The notes below the pieces were generated by a model that was given only the letters and a program-made list of their open reading frames with translations, did not search any database and was not told where the DNA came from. From UM-FILTER-33-9 sp964530235 (GTDB lineage Bacteria; Patescibacteriota; Microgenomatia; UBA1406; GWC2-37-13), in contig CAZGYB010000002.1 of assembly GCA_964530235.1 (NCBI GenBank), positions 62,001 through 126,000 of the forward strand: 64,000 nt of DNA. The letters are read 5' to 3'. The position numbers were made by a program, and so were the translations under genes. Positions 36,354 to 42,924 of this stretch are shown here, piece after piece. The stretch's first letter is position 1. Every line of letters starts with the position of its first letter.

Positions 36354-37677
36354 TCCTAATTTTGATTTTATTCCAACATCAAAGAACTTCAAAATACAAC
36401 TCAAGGAAGTCTCAAAAATTGAAGGAGCTGCTTCTCTCGATGTTGAAATAAAAGAAGGAAAAGTGTATGATCTAAAATTCAGTATTTCTGAATGGAAACG
36501 GTTTTATACACAGGCAATACAAGGAAAATCTGCAGTTGCAATTCCTTCGCTCGTTAGCAGAATCTGCGGAACCTGTTCAAATGCTCATCTGTTAGCATCA
36601 TTGAAGGCTGTTGAAGATGCATTTGGTATAACGGTAACGGACCAAACAACAAACCTCAGAAAACTACTGTATCACGGACTCATTATCCGTGATCATGCTC
36701 TCCATCTTTACATTTTTGCTCTCCCCGATGTTTTCAAAAAAAACTCCATTCTTGATTTTGATATGGAAGACTCAGTCCAACATTCGTTACTTGATGATGC
36801 ATTCAGTGTAAAAGAAGCGGGTAACCGTTTGTCAATCGTCATTGGAGGAAGATCGGTTCATGCTCCGTTCCCAACAGTCGGAGGATTTTTAAAACTACCT
36901 TCACTTGAAGAAATAAAAAAACTTAAAAACCAACTTCTTTCCGTTCGACCAAAAATAGTAACTCTTATCGATTTGTTTTCCAAAACAACTTTTTTCCACG
37001 AAATGCAGGCTCCATTTGTGTTTACCTCACTGGTATCAACTGATTTTTCATATCTGCAGGGTAAAATTCAAACTTCTGAAGGAAAAACCATACCGGAAAG
37101 CGATTTTGACCAGCATCTTCATGCACATATTATTCCTTACTCTCACGCGCGTGGTTTTTCATTTGAAGGGAATCTTCTTATGGTTGGAGCACTTGCCCGG
37201 CTTTCGCTGGGAAAACAGTTTCTTCACCCGAATACAAAAGAGTCTGTTTCCTCCCACCTCGATTTTTTCCCCACCAAAAATCTTTTCTATAATAACCTGG
37301 CTCAGGCAATCGAGATACTCCACTCAATCGACCAGTCAATCGAACTGATAGAAAAATTGGATAAAATCATACCGGAAACCCCAATAAAACCATCAACCTC
37401 AAAAAAAGAGGGAATCGGTGTGATTGAAGCGCCAAGAGGAACCTTATACTACAAACTATATCTCAACGATACAGGAACAGTGAAAAGAGGTGAAATAATT
37501 GTCCCGACAGGACAAAACCAAGTAATCATGGAACGAGCAATTCGGGAGATTGTTGAATTACTTGTTATGCAAAATGCGACAAAAGAAAAAATAATTTATG
37601 AGGTAGAAAAGTTCATCCGCGCTTTTGACCCCTGTATGTCTTGCGCTTCCCACTTTTTAAAAGTAAAGTGGAAATAA
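36346..37677 (+). CDS. [NiFe]-hydrogenase large (catalytic) subunit
   Basis: Holds the Ni-Fe centre that splits or makes H2. The L1 motif RICGTCSNAH (C74, C77, H81) and L2 motif DPCMSCASH (C430, C433, H436) supply all four metal-binding cysteines. After H436 only seven residues remain (FLKVKWK); this is the peptide that the maturation protease would remove, unusually short. The 443-residue length and the N-terminus KIEGAASLDVEIKEGKVYDLKF fit group 3 (F420- or NAD(P)-linked) soluble hydrogenases. Its end overlaps the convergent protease gene by 65 bases. Confidence 0.92.
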   Translation: MHNPNFDFIPTSKNFKIQLKEVSKIEGAASLDVEIKEGKVYDLKFSISEWKRFYTQAIQGKSAVAIPSLVSRICGTCSNAHLLASLKAVEDAFGITVTDQTTNLRKLLYHGLIIRDHALHLYIFALPDVFKKNSILDFDMEDSVQHSLLDDAFSVKEAGNRLSIVIGGRSVHAPFPTVGGFLKLPSLEEIKKLKNQLLSVRPKIVTLIDLFSKTTFFHEMQAPFVFTSLVSTDFSYLQGKIQTSEGKTIPESDFDQHLHAHIIPYSHARGFSFEGNLLMVGALARLSLGKQFLHPNTKESVSSHLDFFPTKNLFYNNLAQAIEILHSIDQSIELIEKLDKIIPETPIKPSTSKKEGIGVIEAPRGTLYYKLYLNDTGTVKRGEIIVPTGQNQVIMERAIREIVELLVMQNATKEKIIYEVEKFIRAFDPCMSCASHFLKVKWK

Positions 37678-38041
37678 TATGCTCGACTTTTTTCAGGGCT
37701 ATTTTTTTCTTCACCCGGTAGGGTAACCCAATAATGGTCACACGATCAATCCGCCCTGTTTTTTTCAGTAAAAGCAGGTGAAGCAGTATGTCATAGTCAT
37801 GAGGGGAAACAGGGGATTTATCCACATCTGCTAAATCGTCAAAATCGAATAACGAAACCTCATGAAGGGATTGGACAGTATCAAGGATTATAATATTCCG
37901 TTCACATTGCGGAGGGAAGTTTTCATTCGGATCAACCGGAATAAATGAAACTGAGGAAAATTTTTTTTGCAGTTGAGGATAAAGAATAAGAGCAGTTGAG
38001 TCTCCTGGAACGAAAGAATTACCGAATACATAGATATTCAT
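37613..38041 (-). CDS. Hydrogenase maturation protease (HycI/HyaD family)
   Basis: 142 residues. YVFGNSFVPGDSTALILYP corresponds to the GNxLxxDDG start of the family and LDTVQSLHEVSLFDFDDL to the DA..G..PG segment, with SPHDYD as the conserved SxH region; these carry the nickel-sensing Asp/Glu and His. The first acidic residue sits in GDS rather than GDDG, so the site is slightly divergent. It would cleave the C-terminal tail of the large subunit after nickel insertion. Last gene of the accessory operon on the minus strand, overlapping the DUF6390-like gene by 4 bases. Confidence 0.78.
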   Translation of the reverse strand: MNIYVFGNSFVPGDSTALILYPQLQKKFSSVSFIPVDPNENFPPQCERNIIILDTVQSLHEVSLFDFDDLADVDKSPVSPHDYDILLHLLLLKKTGRIDRVTIIGLPYRVKKKIALKKVEHIISTLLLKSGKRKTYRGQKRG

Positions 38042-38790
38042 GAGGTATTAAAAAAATCAACCGCCTTCTGGGTATAAAACTCAAGATTCTTCACCTGTTC
38101 TTTCGTTAATACATCGCATACATACCCCCAATGAATACTTACCCGATCTCCGTTTTTAATGCGTAAAAAACTTTTTTTGCGGTACTGCGCCTGTACCATA
38201 CGGACCGTTTCTTGACCAAAATCAAGTTTGTTCCGGACCTGAACCAGCGGTCGCAATAGAACATATATGCTTTCATGATCCGCACTTTCTCCAGTTACCG
38301 TTCCCCAGGCAATTCGGCAGGAATCCATAGTCGCAAGGGTATGAACGCTTACATCGTGCCCAGTTCTTTTAAAAATATTAAATACATGAAACGAATGGTG
38401 GGGATAAATGCGTGTTTTTTGTATTTTATTCTGCAGTTTATCTGTGGGAATGTCGCCGATTTTTTTTCGCAGATTAAACCGTTCATCGAGCAGAGATGTA
38501 TAATCTGCGCTCGAAACAGTTTCAAGCAAACTGTTCCCTACCCAATATGCTTCAACCACACGGTGATCAAACACATTTTCTATTTTATTTGCTCTCGCGA
38601 TAAGCAAAAGATACAGATAAAGTGTCTCAAACTGGGTAAGAATATTTCCGACTTCTTTATCCGCGTGATTATCACAGAGATGATCAATTAAGGCTGAGTT
38701 TTCATTTGGACCGCAGTAGCCAAAAAAATTCGGAGCAACTGAGTATCTTGAACACAAGAGCAAACCTTTTTTATCTCCCATGACCTGCAT
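38038..38790 (-). CDS. DUF6390-like hydrogenase-associated protein
   Basis: 250 residues from the ATG at 38790 (preceded by GGAGG; the ATG at 38781 is an alternative). The segment LLLCSRYSVAPNFFGYCGPNENSALIDHL matches the start of DUF6390 proteins (...RYAFPPN.LGYCGP.....L), a family I recall near hydrogenase genes; C-terminal part LDFGQETVRMVQAQYRKKSFL and RVSIHWGYVCDVL also look conserved. Biochemical function is not known; the WGYVCDVL-like ending resembles parts of the HypC-like beta barrel, but that is only an impression. It overlaps the EamA gene upstream and the protease downstream. Confidence 0.6.
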   Translation of the reverse strand: MQVMGDKKGLLLCSRYSVAPNFFGYCGPNENSALIDHLCDNHADKEVGNILTQFETLYLYLLLIARANKIENVFDHRVVEAYWVGNSLLETVSSADYTSLLDERFNLRKKIGDIPTDKLQNKIQKTRIYPHHSFHVFNIFKRTGHDVSVHTLATMDSCRIAWGTVTGESADHESIYVLLRPLVQVRNKLDFGQETVRMVQAQYRKKSFLRIKNGDRVSIHWGYVCDVLTKEQVKNLEFYTQKAVDFFNTS

Positions 38791-39691
38791 TGAACCTCCA
38801 CAAATAATCAAGAAGCGGTCTTGCAAACACCGCAATAAATACTCCTGTTAATATAAAAAATAGAGTATAAAGGTCAGGTTTTGTAATGCCCTCTTGAAGG
38901 ACTCCTCCGGTTAATAGCGTTCCAACAACAATAGAAAAGGTAAGAATCATTGTCACTAAACCTGCGGGAGCAAACTGGAGGGCTCTATACCAGAGAGTGA
39001 CATAAAAAAATAGCAATCCTCCTCCAACAATCAGGGTTTTATATTGATCCAAGCTCATATGGATGAGCATCGTACCTTTCCCGGAATATACTGTTATCAT
39101 AAATAACATAAGCCCCCCAATCCCCATTCTGAAAAAACCGACAATATCCGGTGTTGTATCCCGCAATACTTTTTTGGCGATAATATTTTCAACAGCCCAT
39201 AAAAAAGTCGCCAGTAAAATAAGCTGCTCTCCTCTTCCAAAAACCAGTTTCAAAGGAGTAAAGAGATAGATTCCTGCAACAATTAACAAGCTTCCAACAA
39301 TAGAAATAATTCTAATTTTTTCTTTTAAAAAAATACTGCTAAACAATAAAACCCATACGAAAAGAGATTTATGAATGATATTAGCGGTCTGTGCGCCGAC
39401 CAGTTTTATTCCGCTGAAAAAAAGAAAAAAGGGGATTCCCCCACCGACTAATCCGAGCACAACCAACCAGATGAATTGCCGATAATTCAGTTTTTGAATT
39501 CGCTTATACCCTTTAAATCCAAGTAGCAGAATCAAAAATAAAGTGCCAACAAAAAGGTTTCTGAACGTAGCCATAGCCAATGGATCGATTTTTGCAACCG
39601 AAAGTTTCGAATAAAAAATGGAAATGCCTGAAACTATTGCGGTACAAAAGGCAAAAAATATTCCCTTTTTATACTTTGTGAGTTCTTTCAT
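38771..39691 (-). CDS. EamA-family (DMT) transporter within the hydrogenase operon
   Basis: 306 residues with about ten membrane segments in two EamA halves. I chose the ATG at 39691 (MKELTKYKKGIFFAF), which puts the first helix at residues 8-27; the longer open frame to 39790 would add an unrelated tail inside hypC. Family members export or import metabolites; the substrate is unknown. It overlaps hypC by 23 bases and the DUF6390-like gene by about 20, so it is embedded in the hydrogenase maturation operon, which is unusual. Confidence 0.85.
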   Translation of the reverse strand: MKELTKYKKGIFFAFCTAIVSGISIFYSKLSVAKIDPLAMATFRNLFVGTLFLILLLGFKGYKRIQKLNYRQFIWLVVLGLVGGGIPFFLFFSGIKLVGAQTANIIHKSLFVWVLLFSSIFLKEKIRIISIVGSLLIVAGIYLFTPLKLVFGRGEQLILLATFLWAVENIIAKKVLRDTTPDIVGFFRMGIGGLMLFMITVYSGKGTMLIHMSLDQYKTLIVGGGLLFFYVTLWYRALQFAPAGLVTMILTFSIVVGTLLTGGVLQEGITKPDLYTLFFILTGVFIAVFARPLLDYLWRFNAGHGR

Positions 39692-39851
39692 GCGGGTTGT
39701 ATTTACTGATAATAAGATTACCAAAAACAAGTACTTTTTCGTTGACGTGAAGCGGACCGATATGTTGGTCGTACAACGCTTCAACGCCATTTGTCATAAG
39801 TGCTTTTTTCCCAGTAATTTTTTTTACTGTAAGCGGTTCGAGAAAACACAT
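39669..39851 (-). CDS. hypC: HypC/HybG-type hydrogenase assembly chaperone
   Basis: 60-residue protein starting MCFLEPLTVKKITG. HypC proteins begin with Met-Cys, and the Cys after Met removal binds the Fe(CN)2CO unit being delivered with HypD to the large subunit. The small beta barrel is visible (KKALMTNGVEALYDQHIG ... VNEKVLVFGNLIISKY, matching the GDYVLVHxGxAI region). I chose the ATG at 39851 because it yields the required MC start; a longer frame would bury it. HypA, B, D, E and F are not in the window and must lie elsewhere. Confidence 0.8.
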   Translation of the reverse strand: MCFLEPLTVKKITGKKALMTNGVEALYDQHIGPLHVNEKVLVFGNLIISKYNPHERTHKV

Positions 39852-39852
39852 A

Positions 39853-40398
39853 TTATTCTCTACAGCAATCCAAAACTTTTCCAATCATTTGACTCATTTT
39901 TCCCAAAAACGAAGTTCCTTTTGTATCGGTATATGAAATAGGCGTTTCCTTTCCCTGTTCTGCGATATGATTTTTTTTAAGACTGGAGGTTTTTGTAAGG
40001 CCTAAATTGAGGGCCCAGAACAGATTGTAAAGGTGGTAAGATTTTTCAAATAAATCGTAGGCCTTTTCTTTTTCATTGTTTTTCAGAGCTTTTGTTCCAA
40101 CCTCCATAACACGCATTGAAGCAGCAAGTAAATGCTTGCTGATACACCAAACTTCACCACTGTATTCTTTAATAATTTGCTTGAGGAGTTCAACGCGCAT
40201 TTTTCTTACTTCATCAAGCAGATCAAAGTATTTAGTATCCCCTGTTTTTCCTCCTGAAAAAAACAAGTGTTCCTCTATTGAAATAAGATTCATGATTCCG
40301 ATTGAAAGATCTTCCCCTGAGGACAAATCAAGTTTTTCTCCTTTTTCAATTTTTTTTACCTTATCCATAAAAGACTTCAGTTCATTTGAGTCTGTCAT
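39853..40398 (-). CDS. Helical hypothetical protein in hydrogenase operon
   Basis: 181 residues, almost entirely helical and charged, with no membrane segment. The centre contains EVWCISKHLLAASMRVMEVGTKAL and FEKSYHLYNLFWALNLGL, which look like antiparallel helices of the tetratricopeptide or four-helix-bundle kind. The protein ends DCCRE, a Cys pair that might bind metal. No family recognised. It lies 1 base before hypC and 4 bases after the CPVC membrane protein, so a role in hydrogenase assembly is inferred from position only. Confidence 0.6.
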   Translation of the reverse strand: MTDSNELKSFMDKVKKIEKGEKLDLSSGEDLSIGIMNLISIEEHLFFSGGKTGDTKYFDLLDEVRKMRVELLKQIIKEYSGEVWCISKHLLAASMRVMEVGTKALKNNEKEKAYDLFEKSYHLYNLFWALNLGLTKTSSLKKNHIAEQGKETPISYTDTKGTSFLGKMSQMIGKVLDCCRE

Positions 40399-40402
40399 AG
40401 TA

Positions 40403-40867
40403 TTATGTTTTTATAAACTGCATAATGCCCATAAAAAAAAGGGTCACAATAATTAGTATTCCAAAAGGAATTACCACTTTCTGGTAAGGGAACAACACCT
40501 TCCCATTATTTTTCTTTTTTATCATGCGTTCAAATGCGATAGCGCCTAAAGAAACAATAGAACCGACGCTCAGACCAACGAGAACCTTGTCAAAGCCTAA
40601 AAAGGTATTCAATCTATAGCCTATCTGTTTTGTTACCAACAAGGTTCCGACAGTGAGAATAAAAAACCCAACAGTCCATCCGAGTCCGTTTTTCAAGAGT
40701 TTGTTTTTCATAAAAGAAGCAAACCAAAATGCGATTGCGGTGTTTAAGCTGGAGAGCCAAATCGAGACTAATAGATCATCAATGCCGAGTTTTTTTGCGA
40801 TAAACAATCCGCCACCGACAGTGACAACGCACACCGGACACTGTGCATATACGGGGTGAACAATCAT
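40403..40867 (-). CDS. Membrane protein with N-terminal CPVC motif, hydrogenase operon
   Basis: 154 residues from the ATG at 40867; a TACACT box (40875-40880, minus strand) lies 7 bases before it. The start MIVHPVYAQCPVCVVTVGGGL carries a CPVC pair just before the first hydrophobic segment; four further membrane helices follow (about 31-53, 63-83, 92-112, 129-150). The CxxC could bind metal or act in thiol chemistry. It is the first gene of the accessory operon leading to hypC and the protease. No family recognised with certainty. Confidence 0.6.
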   Translation of the reverse strand: MIVHPVYAQCPVCVVTVGGGLFIAKKLGIDDLLVSIWLSSLNTAIAFWFASFMKNKLLKNGLGWTVGFFILTVGTLLVTKQIGYRLNTFLGFDKVLVGLSVGSIVSLGAIAFERMIKKKNNGKVLFPYQKVVIPFGILIIVTLFFMGIMQFIKT

Positions 40868-40900
40868 AGGGTACAGTGTAACATAAAACACAGTGAAAAA

Positions 40901-41416
40901 CTATATTTTTCTCGAATCATACGCCCAGTGAAGCAGAGCCTGTCTTTGAACTTTCCTGCAGGAAAGATCTCCTTGCATACAGTTATGCTGAATTTGCGCA
41001 ATGTGCCTTCTTATTGCTTTCCACCGTTTAATCTGACGCTGATCTTCAAACAGCAGTCTTCTCCCCCGGTAATATCGGCAGTACCATTGAAACCATCCGC
41101 GGGGATCCTCAGGATAAATCCACCCTTTTTCCCTCCATACTGACAAAGGTTGACTTGCGTTGACGCCAAAAAAATTAAGCGCCGGATTGTGAAATTCATG
41201 GCATAGTTTTGCATGAGAAAACCAGTCTTTGGGAAACTCATTGATGCAGTCTGTCATGTATTTTCCACCGAATATCCCCATTGAAAGCATCTGTTTTGGG
41301 TTTAATTCAGGTTTAAACTCGGAATGAAAATTTTTTCCCTCATCTTCAGTTAACGTATACTGATAATTTTTCTGCATGAGATCGTTAACATGAACAATCT
41401 GCCTCTTTACTCTCAT
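40901..41416 (-). CDS. Conserved hypothetical protein, 171 residues
   Basis: Soluble protein rich in aromatic and basic residues. The pattern WFQWYCRYYRGRR ... DQRQIKRWKAIRRH ... QHNC ... CRKVQRQALLHWAYD looks like a conserved family that I believe occurs widely in bacteria and some eukaryotes, but without a known function. The dense Trp/Arg/His content suggests nucleic-acid or nucleotide binding; this is inference. A TATAAT box lies 11 bases before the ATG. Divergent from the small EamA gene, with 26 bases between the starts. Confidence 0.65.
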   Translation of the reverse strand: MRVKRQIVHVNDLMQKNYQYTLTEDEGKNFHSEFKPELNPKQMLSMGIFGGKYMTDCINEFPKDWFSHAKLCHEFHNPALNFFGVNASQPLSVWREKGWIYPEDPRGWFQWYCRYYRGRRLLFEDQRQIKRWKAIRRHIAQIQHNCMQGDLSCRKVQRQALLHWAYDSRKI

Positions 41417-41429
41417 ATGTCTTTTATAT

Positions 41430-41435
41430 TATACT
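41430..41435 (+). promoter_or_regulatory. -10 box of the single-domain EamA gene
   Basis: TATACT ending 7 bases before the ATG at 41443. The overlapping reverse strand carries TATAAT for the divergent gene at 41416. Confidence 0.55.
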
Positions 41436-41442
41436 GAATGGT

Positions 41443-41865
41443 ATGTCATGGTTTGTCTATGCGTTTTTATCGGCGCTTTTTGCTGCAGCAACCGCTATTC
41501 TCGCAAAAATTGGGGTAAAGGAAGTTAATTCCAATCTTGCTACCGCAATTCGAACCGTTGTAATCCTTATTTTTGCATGGGGAATTGTTTTTGCCCAGGG
41601 AACGCAGAAACAGTTGTCCGGAATATCAAAATACACGTTGGTGTTTCTTGTCTTATCCGGGATAGCAACAGGACTGTCCTGGCTCTTTTATTTCAGGGCT
41701 CTTCAGGTTGGCGAGGCGTCCAAAGTTGCTCCTGTTGACAAATTCAGTCTGGTTTTAACGGTCATCCTTGCTTTATTCTTCCTTAAAGAAAAGATAACTT
41801 TACCGATTGGGCTTGGAGTTCTGCTTATAACTGTCGGCACTTATATCATCGCTTTCATCAAGTAA
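41443..41865 (+). CDS. Single-domain EamA-family membrane protein
   Basis: 140 residues with five membrane helices, equal to one half of a normal EamA transporter (COG2510-like). The ending RALQVGEASKVAPVDKFSLVLTVILALFFLKEK is the most characteristic EamA segment. Half-size members must form dimers, as in small multidrug resistance proteins. Substrate unknown. A TATACT box lies 7 bases before the ATG. Confidence 0.85.
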   Translation: MSWFVYAFLSALFAAATAILAKIGVKEVNSNLATAIRTVVILIFAWGIVFAQGTQKQLSGISKYTLVFLVLSGIATGLSWLFYFRALQVGEASKVAPVDKFSLVLTVILALFFLKEKITLPIGLGVLLITVGTYIIAFIK

Positions 41866-41904
41866 ATAGTCTGTTTCCTCACAGCTATAAAACTATTCGT
41901 CTGA

Positions 41905-41910
41905 TATAGT
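41905..41910 (+). promoter_or_regulatory. -10 box of the CHASE4 gene
   Basis: TATAGT ending 6 bases before the ATG at 41917. Confidence 0.5.
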
Positions 41911-41916
41911 GATAAT

Positions 41917-42798
41917 ATGGGGAGAAATATTCAAGTTAAACTGTTTTATATTGTTCTATTTTTTTCCATCTTCAGTGTTTTTTACTATTTCCTTTTCTCG
42001 GTAATCGCATCCTTTACCGTAAATAAAACTGAGAAAAAACTTCTCAGTAGCGGTATTACGGTCTTAACGTCTGCATTTTACAATCACATCAGCACTGTTG
42101 AACGGATCGCAAATGACTGGTCTTATTGGGACGATTTATATCAGTACATTAACGACCTGAATGAAGGATTCCAAAACAGCAATCTTAAAACAAAAACACT
42201 GCAAAATACCGGGATTAATATGATACTTTTTTTCAATCAAGAAGGTGATATTATCTACAAAACAACCGTCGAACTTGAACCGGATCAAAAAGTCAATATT
42301 CCTGCTCAAGCATTTAAAAAAAATGAAAATCATTCACTCTACAGCCTTGTTTTAAGCGTAATAAAGAATAAAAAGGGAGTTTCAAACCTGGTCTATACTC
42401 TTGAAGGACCACTTCTTTTTAGCCTGTATCCGATTCTTCCCAGTAATGGTACCGGTGAACCCAAAGGAGCGTTTCTTATGGGAAGGTACTTTAATACTCA
42501 AGATCAAGAGGATTTACATAGAGCCTCCGGGCTCGATTTTGAAATTGAAGCCTTTGTAAACGCACCGGCACCGGTACAGGAAAAATTCATGAAAACAGAT
42601 TCTTTTGATGACATTTCACCGTCCACACTCACCCGATTTAAACTGATCAGGGATTCTTTCAACCAACCAACTATGTACTTTGTTTTTCGATACCCGAGAG
42701 TAGTAAACAACAGCTACAAAGAAATCACTCCACTTTTTGCAGCTATTGCGGGATTCGTTACCTCAATAGGCATTATTGTATTAAGGCTAAAAAATTAA
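41917..42798 (+). CDS. Orphan CHASE4 sensor-domain membrane protein
   Basis: Residues 9-31 form a membrane helix; the external part (about 35-265) contains the CHASE4 signature NDWSYWDDLYQYINDLNEGFQNSN, then GINMILFFNQEGDIIYKT; a second helix follows at about 270-290 and the protein stops after RLKN. CHASE4 is the extracellular sensor of histidine kinases and cyclic-di-GMP enzymes, but here no HAMP, kinase or GGDEF domain follows and the next gene is on the other strand. It may signal through a partner or bind a ligand for another purpose. Confidence 0.75.
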   Translation: MGRNIQVKLFYIVLFFSIFSVFYYFLFSVIASFTVNKTEKKLLSSGITVLTSAFYNHISTVERIANDWSYWDDLYQYINDLNEGFQNSNLKTKTLQNTGINMILFFNQEGDIIYKTTVELEPDQKVNIPAQAFKKNENHSLYSLVLSVIKNKKGVSNLVYTLEGPLLFSLYPILPSNGTGEPKGAFLMGRYFNTQDQEDLHRASGLDFEIEAFVNAPAPVQEKFMKTDSFDDISPSTLTRFKLIRDSFNQPTMYFVFRYPRVVNNSYKEITPLFAAIAGFVTSIGIIVLRLKN

Positions 42799-42800
42799 GT

Positions 42801-42920
42801 TCAACCGCATCCGCCTGCACATGAGGTGCAACCCGTTTTCTCACGATTGCTTTTTCTCCATTTACGATACAAAAACAATACTGCTGAAATAGCAATGCAC
42901 AAAATAAATAAAGTTTCCAT
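42801..42920 (-). CDS. FeoB-associated Cys-rich membrane protein
   Basis: 39 residues too short for usual gene finders: METLFILCIAISAVLFLYRK forms one membrane helix, followed by a basic linker and the ending GCTSCAGGCG with three cysteines. This is the pattern of the small FeoB-associated Cys-rich proteins encoded directly after feoB, and here it begins 4 bases after the feoB stop. It probably binds or senses iron at the inner membrane face. The sequence match is good; the function is not established experimentally. Confidence 0.8.
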   Translation of the reverse strand: METLFILCIAISAVLFLYRKWRKSNREKTGCTSCAGGCG

Positions 42921-42924
42921 AGAT

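Noticed and set aside
39692..39790. Longer start of the EamA gene at 39790
   Set aside because: The added 33 residues overlap most of hypC in another frame and place a non-hydrophobic tail before helix 1; the ATG at 39691 fits the family.
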